Shown: positions 10,572-22,305 of the stretch, in pieces
How the letters are laid out: each line of letters begins with the position of its first letter
How positions within the stretch are numbered: the stretch's first letter is position 1
Assembly: GCA_018340375.1 (NCBI GenBank)
Contig: JAFFJZ010000050.1
Location: 1,674,001 to 1,738,000 of the forward strand
Length of the DNA: 64,000 bases
Direction: 5' to 3'
Origin: Gonatopus flavifemur
Lineage: Eukaryota; Arthropoda; Insecta; Hymenoptera; Dryinidae
The notes under the pieces: generated by a model
Databases searched by the model: none
What the model was told of the DNA's origin: nothing
What the model saw: the letters and a program-made list of their open reading frames with translations, nothing else
Program-made: the position numbers and the translations under genes

Positions 10572-11585
10572 CTCAACTCAGCTCCTCGCCGTCCAAGGTT
10601 TACAACCCCTTGACCCCTCTCAACGGGCCCGTTTAGAGAATTTTCTGAAACAAGAAATTCCTGCCCTGACCCGATCCCCTGGGTTCACCCTGCTAACTTC
10701 CCACCACATCGATGTCCCAGAACACAGCGATAAGAAGCACAGATATTATCCGGTCAGCCCGCAAGTTCGGGATGAATGTATAAAAAGGTTGACCGGATGT
10801 TGGCCGAAGGGATAATCGAGCCCTCCTCGAGTGATTGGTCGAGCCCTGTCGTTGAAGTGAAGAAACGAGAGATAGAACCTCAGGGTGAGGAATTACGACA
10901 AATTATCACTCGGGGAGAGGGAAGCAAGCCAAGAAGCGAATATCGGTTCTGTACGGATCATAGCTGGGTCGATCAACTCACCGAAGAGGACTGCTATCCC
11001 ATCCCTCACATGCCCAGCAATCTGAATATGCTAGGTCCCGCCTGATATATCACCATCATCGACCTTAGTCAAACCTACCACCAGATCCCCATGGATCCCC
11101 GTTCGAAGGAAATCACGTTCCCGGTCGTGGCCTATTCCAATTCACCCGGATGCCCTACGGCTTGACCAATGCCCCCCGCCACCTTCCAACGACTCATGGA
11201 CAAAGTCCTTGGCCCCGATATAGCACCCCACGCCTTCGCGTCCCTCGACGACGTGGTCGTGGCGTCGAAAACATTTGAAGAACATCTATTCTGGCTAAAG
11301 AGAGTCTTGAAGAGAATCGGGGAAGCGGGATTAATTGAAAACCCAAATGGATTTGAATGGTGCAAGCCTGAGGTGAGATACCTCGGCTTCCTGGTCAATA
11401 AAAATGGTCTCCAAATGGATCCGACCATAATGGAACCCGTCCTGAACTACCCGATACCCACCAATCTTGAGAAGCTCCAAAGGTTTCTTCGGACGACCTC
11501 GTGGTACAGGCGGTTTATTGACCACTCCGCCATGATGGCTGCACCACTCCACAAGTTGACCGAGAAAGGTTCACCGTGGGAGTGA
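10572..11585 (+). pseudogene. Gypsy reverse transcriptase
   Basis: Reads LQPLDPSQRARLENFLKQEI, HHIDVPEHSDKKHRYYPVSP and, after a frameshift at about 10770, MYKKVDRMLAEGIIEPSSSD then WSSPVVEVKK. Continues YRFCTDHSWVDQLTEEDCYP, a TGA at about 11042, IDLSQTYHQIPM, FTRMPYGLTNAP and LDDVVVAS (about 11250), which is the YxDD active-site block with Tyr replaced by Leu. The thumb/connection reads GFLVNKNGLQMDPT and RFLRTTSWYRRFI. A further frameshift lies near 11170. Several stops and shifts make it inactive. It would copy element RNA into DNA. Confidence 0.88.
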
Positions 11586-11639
11586 GGATACGAAGAACAG
11601 CAAGCCTCTGACGCTCTCGAAGAAAACCATAGCCACAGC

Positions 11640-12087
11640 CCCTGTTCTGACCTACCCTGATTTCTTCCAACCCTTCATCCCACAAACGTACGCTAGTAAC
11701 ACTGGTCTCGGCGCTGTCCTCACCCAGACTCTGTAGGGAGTGGAGGGAGTTATTGCTCCTGCAAGCAGAACTCTAAACAGCGCTGGAAGGAATCACACCG
11801 TAACAGAGCGGGAATGTTCAGCCGTTGTATGGACCATGAAGGAATTCCGTGAATACCTAGAAGCTTATTCCTTCACGGTGATAACCAACTATGCGAGTTT
11901 GGAATGGCTATATCAACTTCCTAATCCAACAGGGAGATTGGCTGGATGGGCTTCAGAACTCCTGGAGTATGATTTTGATATAGTGTACAGGAAAGGTGCT
12001 CTCCATCACGTCCCGGACGCTCTGTCATGGACGCACGGAGACGACCCCCCCCCCACTGCGTCAGCCCTCTGGCCTTCCACTCCCTGA
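11640..12087 (+). pseudogene. Gypsy RNase H
   Basis: Follows the reverse transcriptase. The first catalytic block reads TYASNTGLGAVL where TDASxxGxGAVL is expected, so the first catalytic Asp is changed to Tyr; a TAG lies at about 11734. Continues RTLNSAGRNHTVTERECSAV (catalytic Glu in TEREC), then VITNYASLEWL where the Asp of TDHxSL is Asn. It ends in LEYDFDIVYRKGALHHVPDALS, the usual end of this domain. Catalytically dead by residue inspection. Confidence 0.85.
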
Positions 12088-12314
12088 ACCCCCGACCCAA
12101 AAATCGCTCCACCCCAAAATGACACCCCAACAGATTGGTACACGCGAAGGTATCATGCCTTGCAGTCCCACCCTTAGCACTATCCCCACTGGAGGATCGT
12201 GTATGGCTGAATCCACATCAAGTGTCCGGATTCACTGGTGAGTCAAGCTATGGACGACTCGAACGAATGGAAATTGGTCGTTCCCCAGACCTCCAGGGAA
12301 ACTGTCATACGTGG

Positions 12315-12795
12315 ATGTCATGATGCCCGGATGCAGGTCATTTCGGTATCGGAAAGACATACAAACGAGTGGCCAGGAAATATCATTGGCCGGGTATGTT
12401 CGGGGACATAGAAAGGTACATTCAGAGTTGTGCGACATGTCAGGAGGCAGAGGTCTCACAACTAGCACTTCCTGGCATGATGGGTTTTCGAAAAGTTACG
12501 CAGGCTTGGAACGCAGTGGCAGCCGATATCATGGGCTCCTTACCACCGAGTGAGCTTGGGAATAAATACCTTTTAGTATGTCTAGATTTCTTGACAAAAG
12601 TGATAGAAGTTGCTGCCATACGAAACGCGAACGCGAAATCGGTTCTCACAAGATTCAACGATATGATTGTGAATCGTCACAGCGCTTCGGAAATTCTGAT
12701 CACCGATGATGGAACAAAGTTTGCCAATCGGGATATGACACAATACCTGACGTATCATGGCATTCGACAGTTCCTCACCCTTCTACCCTCGAGAT
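12315..12795 (+). pseudogene. Gypsy integrase, zinc-binding and core part
   Basis: The HHCC region is broken by a frameshift near 12360 but shows KYHWPGMFGDIERYIQSCAT followed by CQE. The core has WNAVAADIMGSLPPSELGNK, with the first catalytic Asp in ADIMG, then LLVCLDFLTKVIEV and ILITDDGTKFAN with the second Asp. The frame ends where foreign sequence begins at about 12796. The C-terminal part resumes at 13411. Confidence 0.85.
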
Positions 12796-13410
12796 GCCGC
12801 GCAGGGCTGCTAAGGCAGTTTGCATTTCCCTGTGCCTAATTGAGAGCATGATGGGCTTGTCCTCTGATCCCCCTGCAAGAGGCCGAGCTTTGCTGGCATC
12901 CCACCTTCACGTGGTTCCCGCTGGGCAACGCCTGCCCGACTCACTATGTGGGGTCGGTCAGGTGGCTAATTGGGATGCTCCTTCGCAAAGGGACGGTCTA
13001 CTCCATTCGATGATGCGACTGATTCAGTGGAATCAGGAGCTGAGAATGGGGGTTTTTCCGAATCTATCATCGAACGTGAGACCTGGGTTGGTGCCCTTTG
13101 CAAACATGCTTCAACAGTTCGTCAGCTGAACGAGGGGATTTCGATGTCACCGGTCCCCGGCGACTGAACTGCGCGTTGTACAGTTCGGGTGCCTCGCCTG
13201 CATAGCGAGGTAGGGTTGAGAAAGGACCTGCCGCAACCAGTACGGGAACTGGACTCAGGATGCTCAGGAAGGGTCGAACTGGTAGGTCGATCGAAGGGGT
13301 CGGCCGCGCTGGCTGGGCGTATCCCAGCTCCGAACTCCGTGGAGAGTCGGTGCGGGTAGGTCCCAAGGACAGGTATCGCACCGATAACTCACAAAAGGGG
13401 GTCCACACCT
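12796..13410. other. G+C-rich unassigned insert inside integrase
   Basis: About 615 bp separate the integrase core (ending TYHGIRQFLT) from its continuation (SLTPVYHPQA). The insert has no recognisable domain, no obvious inverted termini and a higher G+C content than the surroundings. It contains frames rich in Arg, Gly and Pro. It may be a fragment of another retroelement or a captured sequence. Confidence 0.55.
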
Positions 13411-13590
13411 CTCACTCGGAGTCCCTCACCCCTGTGTATCACCCCCAAGCCAAGCCTTTCGAAAGGGTGAACCGACTGTGGGAAACAATGTTCCAGGCTC
13501 ACCTTGATCGGGATCATTGAGATTGGGATAAGTACCTCCCGAAGTTTCAAACGGCCCATTATACTGCGGTTCACTCGTCCACCCACGTTA
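13411..13590 (+). pseudogene. Gypsy integrase, C-terminal part
   Basis: Reads LTPVYHPQAKPFERVNRLWE then TMFQAHLDRDH, a TGA, and DWDKYLPKFQTAHYTAVHSS. YHPQANPxERVNR followed by W/DK-LPxFQ-AxN is the standard third-catalytic-residue region (the Glu of FERVNR) of Gypsy integrase. Confidence 0.85.
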
Positions 13591-13965
13591 GACTTAATGT
13601 CAACTGCGATTCACTCAGCACTGGGCTCCACGGTAACTGCACGCGCCAGATGACAGTGCCCCCTGTGGTGCGCCTCCACCGTACTCTCTGTCTTGCTTCC
13701 ACAGCATGATCTCAACAGCAACAGCTCCGACTCGAAAACCTGATTACACCCCCGATTATTTTTTTTTAGCCTTGGGTGTATACCGTTATACGGCATTTCA
13801 TGAATTCATACATATTGAACGAGAGGGAGACGTGTTTCCGAAGAGGTTGAGGGAAGCGACAGAAAAGAGTGATTTTGAGAAATACGGGACACAGATGACC
13901 AGAGTGGTCCATGCTGGCACTTGGATATTCGAAGCATAAAGCACTCAGAACATGTCGAGTGCTTA

Positions 13966-13978
13966 GAGCGGGGGGAAT
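13966..13978 (+). other. Polypurine tract
   Basis: GAGCGGGGGGAAT immediately precedes the LTR start TGTGACG. This is the usual plus-strand primer site of Gypsy elements, and it fixes the LTR boundary. Confidence 0.8.
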
Positions 13979-14566
13979 TGTGACGTGATATATTGTCACA
14001 AAAAAAGTCGCGGGATGGCACCACGCACGATCCCCATTGAAGGTAGTCGTGTAATTCAAGAACCCATCGGTTCTTTATCCTTCCAACGTGTATGATTTTA
14101 TGGTCGTGGTTCCCCTGAGTCCACCCTTTGTTTGGTTAATGTGAACGGCTTTGTCCGTTTCGAGTATTCCCTCGTGGCCACGCCCTCCGTATTTCCTGTC
14201 ATTTCCTTGTGTTTCTCGCGTCAATTCTATGAACTCCAATTGATTGTACTCATTCTCCTGTTCACGTGAGAGTCGTGGAAATTGTGAAGAATTGATTTGT
14301 TTAGAAATACATATACACGTGGTAGCATACGTGCTTGACCTTTTTTTCGAATTTCGTTGTTTTGTTAATTCAAAACAACCCACACCCTCTCCCTGAGCTT
14401 CTCCTTCTTCCTCGACCCCTCCGAAACTATCGTGAACGGATTACTAGTTCTTTTCCAATATATATTGCAGGTGACATTGTTCCTAATGAATATCCACGAC
14501 GGGGATCGTGGAGGCGCTCAACGACCCCTCCGCCCTTGTGCATGGGTTTGGGAGTTGGCCATCATA
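13979..14566 (+). mobile_element. Gypsy 3' LTR copy b, internally deleted
   Basis: Begins TGTGACGTGATATATTGTCA right after the polypurine tract, matches the solo LTR at 15646 for about 105 bp, then jumps to sequence matching about 16590 onwards, ending near GCCATCA at 14566. Relative to the solo LTR roughly 0.9 kb of the middle is missing, and the final CATCACA is damaged where RTE sequence starts. Confidence 0.85.
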
Positions 14567-15475
14567 TCTCCTATGCTTGAAATTGATTCCGACCTTTCTC
14601 AAAATCGCGAACATTCTCCCCCAATCAACATTATTGAATGCTTTCTGTATATCTACAAAACCTATATACACAGACTTTTCTAACTCTAATGTGTCTTCCA
14701 CTACTGTTCTGAGTGCCGATATTGCTTCTCGCGTTCTCCTATTTTCCCTAAAACCGAACTGATCTTCTGCTAATCTACTCTCTTTTTTATTCTCTATCCT
14801 CTTGTATATGATTTTCGTCAGTGTTCTTGAGGCATGTGAAGTTGAACTAATCGTCCTGGAGTTCTCGCATTTCTCCGCTCCTTGTTTTTTCGGAATGGTG
14901 ACAATTTTGTTCTTTTGGAGATCTTTCGGTATTCCTCCATTTCCTCACATATCTCTGACCAATTCGAGGAGTGCGTCACGAGTTCTTTGACTGGAGGCTC
15001 TGATGAAGTCCACATTCATGCCATCTATTCCTGGCGCTCTATTTTTTCTCAAATCTTTTTGAGCCCTATCGAATCCTGATCTCAAAATTGAATCTCCCAA
15101 CTCTTCTTCATCGACATCTCCCTCCCTCTCTGAAAACCCTGTATTATCGCTCCTTCTATACAGATCTTCTGTATGGATAAATGGTTGTTCTATCCTTTTC
15201 TTCGTTCTTATCAATTGTCTCACTAGGGAATTTTCAATCTTACTGCTTCTAGATTTCATTTGTCCAAAAAATCTCTTTACAATCCTATAAGCCTCATCTA
15301 TTTTCCCTAAATGTAATCTTGATGTAATGTAAATCTCACCTTCATATCCTGACATTTTTCCTTCAACCATTGTTCTTTTGCTTCCCTTGATTCTCTTATT
15401 ATTTCATTCCTCAGTGCCTAGCATGCCTGCTGGTCTTGTTCGCTACTCTTATTATCTCATACTCTCATTTCATTG
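14567..15475 (-). pseudogene. RTE/BovB-type LINE fragment c
   Basis: Minus strand, truncated at both ends. It shows FFGQMKSRSSKIENSLVRQL, APGIDGMNVDFIRASSQRTR and SVYIGFVDIQKAFNNVDWGR of the RTE reverse transcriptase. Frames are broken near 14880-14950. It matches the longer copies at 42452-46677 and 55491-57960, from the reverse-transcriptase N-terminal region to the palm. It abuts the damaged end of the LTR at 14566. Confidence 0.85.
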
Positions 15476-15645
15476 ATCGAATCAAGAATTCCCCCACTAG
15501 GAAGTCATTAGATCGTTCAACCGTTCTACATCAACAATTCTCAATCCATCACATAGAACATGGGACAAAATATTCAGAATCAATTGGAACATCCAGCTGT
15601 GGTTTATGTGCTGATTATCGATCGGTACGAAATCTCGTTATCAGC

Positions 15646-17286
15646 TGTGACGTGATACATTGTCACGAAAAGAGCCGCGAGATGGCATCACGCACGACCT
15701 CTATCAAAGGTAGTCGTGTAATTTGAGAACACATTGGTTCGAATAAGAGAACACAGCTGTCGCTCGCTCATACGAGAATTGGGAACACATTTTCCCACCT
15801 CAACTAGTCCTGTCCTCCTCCAATCCCTGTCCTTCTATAATTTGTCGAGGTCCCGTCCCAAGGAGGCAGCACCATCTACATCACGAGCACGAGGGAGAAT
15901 TGGTCCAATGCCAGGAGATGACCCTGACACCATTCCAGTCTCTTCTCTATCGACAACCTATTAGAAGGCCGGAGACGACCAACAGGTATCGCTCACTCAG
16001 GGTAATCCAGAGTTCACAAGAAAAAGAGAGACAAACTCCATCGCAACACGTCACCTCATCCCTGCCCTGGAAGACTGGATGAGGATGGGAAAAGATCGGA
16101 ATACTCGCCCCGTAAAGAACCTCACAACGCACTCACACACACTCATCCAACGATCATTTCGAGACCACCGTCACCAAAACCCATAAAAGACCTCATAAGA
16201 ATGGGCTCCAACGGAACGCCACCGACGGGATTCCGTGTGTGATTTTATGAGCTGCCCCGTCCGTGAAGGAGAAGAAAAGGCCATCTTGACTTCACTTCTC
16301 GTATGATCGAGCAACAACCACGTTCGCGAGAATTGTTTTTTCATCTAAAGGTTTGGATACGTCGAGTGGATAGTGCCATCGTGGTCTGAACTTATATATC
16401 TGAGGAGAAAAATTCGCATTCACCAAGGAATTTCTCTAGTGTGAGAGTGCCTATGCGGTGATATTTGACGTGGTTCATGGTAAAAGTGTCTTTCACGTGC
16501 CCTCCTCCACGTGTTCCCTCTATTGAAATCCCTTTCACCCTTCTGCTTTTACAACGTGGATCCACCCCTTTCGGTCGTGTTAGCCCTTCTTCGGACAAGT
16601 TTGATGGTCGTGGTTCCTTTGTATTCCCCTTTCGCTTGGTCTGTGTGAACGGCAAGATCCATGTGGAATACCTCCTAGTGGTCGTGCCCTCCGCGTTTGT
16701 CTACAGTCCCTGTGTTCCCCTGATTAGTTCGTGAACTTCAATTCATTGTATATCTTCCTCGTACACGACAGGAACGTATGTGTCATATCAAACTAGTTTA
16801 TACAAAATATACATATATATATATTTATATATATATACGTGGCAACACGTGTTTAACCTTACATACATATTCCATTATTTGGTTAATTAAAATCAACCCA
16901 TCCCCCCTCTCTGAGCTTTCCCTTGTCCCTTGACCCTTCCAGGACTATCGTGAACATATTACTCGTTGTTTTTCAATATATTTCAGGTCCAACAGTGAGA
17001 AAGAATATAGTGGAGCCAACTGCATATGAGTTTGGATACGGCGAATCTCGCCGCGAGGTTGACTCAACTGAATATCGATTGAAGTAAATGCTCATTCAGT
17101 CATTTCAATCGATATTCAATTGAGTCAACCGCGTGGGGAGATTCGCCGTATCCAAACTCATATGCAGTTGACTCCACTATATTTTTTCTCAGTGAATCTT
17201 TCTTAATAAATACCCACAACGGGGATCGTGGAGGCGCTCAAGACATCTTGCGCCTTTGTGCATAGCCAATGGAGTTACCCATCACA
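15646..17286 (+). mobile_element. Gypsy solo LTR c with 4-bp target duplication
   Basis: Starts TGTGACGTGATACATTGTCA and ends CATCACA, so the ends are the inverted TGTGA...TCACA. It is flanked by CAGC at 15642-15645 and again at 17287-17290. No internal domain follows, so this is a solo LTR left by LTR-LTR recombination. Length without the nested MITE is about 1.44 kb. It contains short Arg/Pro-rich frames that recur in the copy at 32920. Confidence 0.9.
16993..17194. mobile_element. Palindromic MITE in solo LTR
   Basis: A near-perfect palindrome. The left arm runs from CAGTGAGAAAGAATATAGTG through GGATACGGCGAATCTC, and the right arm is its inverted copy ending CTCAGTG. Central loop near 17085. 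It is absent from the other LTR copies, which proves it is an insertion. Confidence 0.85.
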
Positions 17287-18292
17287 CAGCCCGTGAGAGA
17301 ACTCTTCCGTTTCTCCTATCCGACTAATATAAACATTCCCCCAAAAAAACTTCAAAAAAGTGAAAAATGACGCCAAGTACATCAAAATGCGGTCAATATT
17401 TTCAAAAGAGGAGAAAAAATTTCAAACCTGAAAACACTTTCTAAAGGAAAAGTTCACTGCATTGAAAGTTTGAAGAGACATTCATTCAAAAAGTCAAATT
17501 GAGAATTCAAGAGACATTTATTCAAAGAAATAAGTCGAGTTATTCTGAACAAAACGGTTTGGTCATTCCAGGAACATTTTGAAATCCAAATCGATGTGGG
17601 ATACTTGGCGTGGCTAATAGCATGAGTTTTTGGCCTTGATTGTATCCAAAAATATTTGTCATGGCCAACGAGGTGAAAACATGAACAACATGATTTCACA
17701 GAATTATCGGTGACATCAGGTATTCCACATCGATATGGATTCCAACCTCAGAACTACAAACCTATGTTTTTCACCTGTACACTACAAACCGGGGTAAATA
17801 TTCACTCCACGAGGTTTTTCACTCGTAAAATCGTTCTGCAAGCGATAATTGGACTCATTAAGTACATCAATTCTCTCATTTTTTCATGCCGACGAGATTG
17901 GTGGAGAGCAAATTCAATTTCATAAAAATTCAGGTGGTCAAAAATCGATTTCGATTGCCGAAAGTGCCGAAAAACGGGGGAACCGTCATTTCATAAACAG
18001 AATTTCATAACTATTCCTCTAAGCCACCGATTTTCAAATTCCAAACGGGATTTTGAAGGGGACACATAAGGCTTCGAGAAAACGAATACCATCATGATGT
18101 TTTGCCAAAAAACGTCTATTTATTTGGGACTCCGAAAGTTCAAAACAATTGTTAATCTGATGTATGGAAAAGTTGAATGAAAATCCAAGAAATATTAGTT
18201 TTCGAGAATATGTTTTTGTTTTTGTTATGCAAAATGTACAAAAAAAGAGAAATTTGATGAATATAAAAAATATTCAAATGTGGTGATTCCAT

Positions 18293-19083
18293 TCAAAAGT
18301 GCTCCAATCGCTGCAATAAAGAACTCTGTGACTTACAGGTGGATCGTTTGCACTTTGTGCAATATACCTGGGTTTTGTGATTTTCTGATCGGGGACACAA
18401 GCCGCATCGGGCCAGCTTTTTTGGTGACTCATTGGCTGGTCGAAATTTGTCATCAAGAAGAATCAAGATATTGTTCCTCAATTCCCGGCGAAGAGACGGT
18501 ACTTTTAGCCTTGCCCTCAGGTGCGGCTCCAAAAGCGAGTGGACCAAGCTTTTCAAGAATTGTCTGCGGTTCATACTGGCAAGATCAGCGTTGGAGTTGT
18601 GGAGGATTAAGGCTTTGATTTCTCCTTGGTCAAGCATAGCCATCCATATCTTCATAGGCCATCAGAGAGTTTTACGTTGTGTAGAGTACTCGTGACATTT
18701 GGTCGAAGGTGTCTGTACCTCCTTTCGTCGTATTATGAAACTCTATAATCTCCGGTTCCTTGGTGTTCGAGTCAATCGTGGCGGTATGGTGTAATGTTGA
18801 CAGCAGAAGGACTATTTTATTTTTCTCCGGAGTATGGGATACCAAAGTCAAGTTCCCATCGAACACAAATTTGGATGATGAGAGCTCTTCTGCACATCGA
18901 AAACTTTCAAGGATTCCGCGTTTGTTTTTCCATAGTGTCCCAACCATGGTAATCGAATGCTCTGTAAGCATTTTCTCGAAAATTGGGATTGACGAAAACC
19001 AATTGTTGCACATAATGTTTCGGGTAGTAATCCTATGTAAGCCTTCAATTCAATCAAAAAAATGTTCGAGTACGTGGGATTTG
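18293..19083 (-). pseudogene. piggyBac transposase, C-terminal half
   Basis: The minus strand reads MCNNWFSSIPIFEKMLTEHS, MVGTLWKNKRGILESF, FVFDGNLTLVSHTPEKNKIV then FHNTTKGGTDTFDQM, with the third catalytic Asp in GGTDTFD. After a frame change near 18670 it continues MAMLDQGEIKALIL, NRRQFLKSLVHSLLEPHLRA and a Cys-rich end CGLCPRSENHKTQVYCTKCK, the cysteine-rich domain that binds the element ends. Upstream, ELKAYIG is joined directly to TRNIMCNNWFSS, so a large part of the catalytic core including the first two Asp residues is deleted. The mariner at 19147 cuts off the rest. Confidence 0.88.
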
Positions 19084-20145
19084 CTGTGTCATGAATTTCG
19101 AGTGCCTTGAAATATCTTTGAATTTATTCATTAGTGTGGCAAAATACAGGTTGGTTGGAAAGTTTCGAAAGCAACACCTATCAACCAGTACAGGAATCAA
19201 AATTTATACGCTATTTTTATATTTCATCCTTCATTTGGACACACATACAATTTTATTCCGATCTGTCAATTCATTCTTTGTTTACAAGCCATTCGAAGTT
19301 GACGTGTCAGTGTATTTTGTGAAAATGGAAAAATCCGAATATCGTGCAATGATGAAATTCTTTGTTTTGGAAGGTTCATCAGCAACAGAAATTCATACTA
19401 AAATGAAGAAAGTGTTGAAGGAATCTGCTCCTTCATTTCCAACTGTACATCGATGGGTTCACCGAAAAAACCATATTCTAAGATTGAGAGGGCGCATCTA
19501 ACTTTGAGAACATTGGCATCTAAAATAAGCACCAAGAATATATTCTTGTTGTAAGTGAGCATTCCTCTTATACTGAGAATGACGTGTAGTATTCTCATTT
19601 TAAGAATACTACAGGATTCCCATTTCAAGGATACTATGCGTTAACCTCAATTATTCATAATATTTACTATTCCCACATCCAGAATATCCAGCTGAATATG
19701 GATTCGTAATAATAAATGTTTTGCAAAACATGACCCCTTTCATATGTCAATTACGTGGTGATATGACATAGAATGATTTATGCGCACGTATGATATTGAA
19801 CGTGCACATTAATGATTCAGTTGACTATGAAATAATATTCATTTTTGCATAATATTATCATAAAATATCTCTTAGTTCAGTTCTAAAATTGAAAGAAATA
19901 AGAAAAATGAACGCTACTCATATATTACAGCAATTGTAAAATAATTTCAAATAATTCACATAAAAATTATTGGAATCCTTGTCGATCTCGTACTGTATGT
20001 GTAATAGATGTATGGAAACATGTTCCAATGTCAGTTGCTAGAATCGTGTTCTACAGCAATCGAACTCCCTGGTGGAAATTATCTTAATGAAGATATTCAA
20101 TGATAATCAAGCGTTCAAACTATGGGGGTCAATAGCGAAAATCTC

Positions 20146-20226
20146 ATAGCCCTACACACGGACTCGAACCAAACACAAAATCCTAACCCTAATAAGAGAA
20201 TGACGCTTTGACCAGTACAGCTGTAC
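20146..20226 (-). repeat. tRNA-like unit (SINE head or decayed tRNA)
   Basis: The minus strand has a good B box (GGTTCGAGTCC) preceded at tRNA-like distance by CTGGTCAAAGCG, a weak A box. No paired acceptor stem is evident, so I call it a tRNA-derived repeat and not a functional tRNA. Confidence 0.4.
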
Positions 20227-20271
20227 GGCAGTTATGAATTCTGACATCATAAATGAAAGTAATATTGTATA

Positions 20272-20478
20272 GTCGGTGTGAGAAGTCCGGTAACAGTTCT
20301 AACGGGAATATTTTTGAACACGTTGTTATTGATGAATTCTAAATATTCTTCTCCGAATGTATACCATTGAGAATGTTTCTCTTATCATTCTGACGAGTTA
20401 CAAATTCTCAAATAACAGCAATAACATATGATATAAAGATATTTTCGTTAAAACTGTTACCGGAGTTCTTACACCGAC
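20272..20478. mobile_element. TA-flanked MITE with GTCGGTGT ends
   Basis: The left end GTCGGTGTGAGAAGTCCGGT and the right end (other strand) GTCGGTGTAAGAACTCCGGT are flanked by TA at 20270-20271 and 20479-20480. The TA duplication suggests Tc1/mariner mobilisation. Confidence 0.8.
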
Positions 20479-21857
20479 TAGACTAGACTTGCAAATTATT
20501 CAAATTCAGTATCAGTAATGATTTTTCTGATACTGAATATGGAGAATTCAAAAGTTCAATTCAATATTTCGTCATTGAGTTCTCCCATAGGGTTCTTTCA
20601 TTAAATTAGTAACTTTCTCATGTTTAGAATGACTTTTATACGAATATTGTGAATTTATAAGTCATTTTACATCTCAGACTAGATAATTTCCAAAATTATT
20701 TTGTACAGAGCGGTTATTTAAAATGATTTGGGAATATTCTTATTTCAAGAATTTATTCTAAAACGAAGAATATCTCATGAAGTCACTAATAATCAGAGGG
20801 GGTTAGTCTTATAACAAGAAAATTGGTTTAGAGGAAGAGTGAAGAATAAATTCCTCTCAATCCTAGAATATCGTTTTTCCGGTGTTTTAGAGTTCAAACG
20901 TGGTCGTACAAGCGTTGAAGATCAAGCACGCAGTGGACGTCCAAAAAGTGCAACGAAATCAGACATCATTGAGCAAGTCTATGATATTGTTTGTAAAGAT
21001 CCGAGTTTGACTAAGCGTGAAATTCCTGATACCATAGGCATCTCAGATGAACGAGTACTCCATATTTCACACGAAGAATTATATATGAAAAAGCTCTTTG
21101 GAAAGTTAGTGCCGCATTCGTTGACAATTCAACAAAAATTGAATCGGAAACAAATTTCTCAGCGTAATTTCGAGCATTTCAAGCAGAATAAGACCGATTT
21201 TTCGCGTCGTTTCGTAACTGTGGACGAGACTTGGATCTACTCTCATGATCCCAAACTGAAACAAGAACGTTTACAGTGGACTGAAGCTAGTTGTTCAGCT
21301 CCAAAACGGGTGGAATCAGAACAATCGGCAAACAAGGTTTTAGCATCGGTTTTTTGGGACGCAAAAGAGGTTTTGCTGATTGATTATCTCGAAAAAGGTG
21401 AAACAATTAACTCTGAATATTATTGCAACCTTTTGGACCAGTTGGATGAAAAAATTCATGAAAAAAGACCCGGTTTACGGAAGAAAAAAATCATTTTTCA
21501 TCAAGACAATGCACATGTTCACACAAGTGTTCTGGCGATGGCTGAACTGAACGAATTGAAGTACGAATTGCTTGAACACCCACCGTATTCACCAGATTTG
21601 GCTCCCTCCGACTATTACCTCTTCAGAAATTTGGAACAATTCCTTCGTGGAAAGCGTTTTTCGTCGAATGAAGAAGCTATTGCAGCTATGGAACAGTATT
21701 TTGCGGAGCTTCCGGGAAATCATCACAGAGATGGTCTGAAGTTATCAGAGGATCGTTGGAATAAGTGTGTTGAAGTTGAGGGAGACTATATTGAATAAGA
21801 AAAATAATTTCATCAAAAAATACATGTTTGCTTTCAAAACTTTTCAACCAACCTGTA

Positions 21858-22031
21858 TTTCCCACAACAAGGAATCAGGAAAAAGGAAATTCCATGCTTC
21901 AAAAGGCGTACGGACTTGTTTAGCAGCTCCCACTGGGCTCAGAAAGTGCTATGGCGGAGGATTTCTTCGTTACTGAAATCGTTTGCGTGGTGTTGTATTA
22001 TACCATCTATTCCCATCGTTACCATTGACCA
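21858..22031. other. piggyBac interior, undecipherable
   Basis: Short stretch between the mariner and the piggyBac N-terminal coding segment. No clear frame. Confidence 0.4.
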
Positions 22032-22270
22032 TCAACGTCTCTGTCTTCTTTCGGGAATTACTTCATCTAGATTTGAATGTTCAGATCCTACTCCTTCCGG
22101 TGGTTTGAATTCTTCATTGTCGGGATCTTCTTTCGACTCCGATCCTCTCATTCCCTCCAAACTGTCATCTTCATCGAAAGCACAGTTGATTGCTGATTCT
22201 TTAGCAATCTCGGATTCGCTCGAAGTTTTCGCCAGTGAATCGGCGCTTCTCAAATCTTATCTTTTCGCCA
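22032..22270 (-). pseudogene. piggyBac transposase acidic N-terminus
   Basis: The minus strand from about 22270 reads LRSADSLAKTSSESEIAKES, then an acidic stretch with DEDDSLEGMRGSESKEDPDN and ends SEHSNLDEVIPERRQRR. The acidic, Ser-rich start fits the N-terminal region of piggyBac transposases. It lies between the right terminal region (23086) and the catalytic remnant (19083) in the correct order and strand. Confidence 0.6.
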
Positions 22271-22305
22271 TGACCGAAAATTATATATCTAATGTTTTAT
22301 TGTAA

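Larger units (their letters stand above)
10557..13978 (+). mobile_element. Gypsy-family LTR retrotransposon, pol region
   Basis: Plus-strand reverse transcriptase, RNase H and integrase fragments in canonical Gypsy order, ending in a polypurine tract next to an LTR at 13979. The 5' part (LTR, gag, protease) is missing: the match begins at reverse transcriptase upstream sequence near 10570. G+C content is clearly higher than in the flanks. Confidence 0.9.
19460..20884. mobile_element. Nested inverted-repeat element of unknown class
   Basis: Inverted ends: CACCGAAAAAACCATATTC at the left, CACCGGAAAAACGATATTC on the other strand at the right. Pairing continues through ATTGAGAGG, about 32 bp in total. 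Removing it with one TT copy (19458-19459, 20885-20886) rejoins mariner HRWV to LEFKRG in frame. No coding frame inside; it carries a tRNA-like unit and a TA-flanked MITE. Confidence 0.8.
19325..21798 (+). pseudogene. Mariner transposase split by a nested element
   Basis: The N-terminal part at 19325-19459 reads MEKSEYRAMMKFFVLEGSSA, then FPTVHRWV. After the insert at 19460-20884 the frame resumes as LEFKRGRTSVEDQARSGRPK and runs uninterrupted to the stop at 21796-21798. Catalytic residues: Asp in VDETWIY (about 21222), Asp in HQDNAHVHT (about 21505), and Asp in PSDYYLF (about 21610), 34 residues after the second, so DD34D. The HTH-linker motif QARSGRPK is present. The C-terminal half (about 300 residues) has no stop, unlike the mariner at 8.2 kb, so this copy was inactivated mainly by the nested insertion. 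Confidence 0.93.
19147..21855 (+). mobile_element. Mariner element inserted in piggyBac, itself interrupted
   Basis: Ends CAGGTTGGTTGGAAAGTTTC at the left, with the inverted match GAAAAGTT...CAACCTG at the right, and TA at both 19145-19146 and 21856-21857. Without the nested insert at 19460-20884 the length is about 1.28 kb, normal for mariner. Confidence 0.93.
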
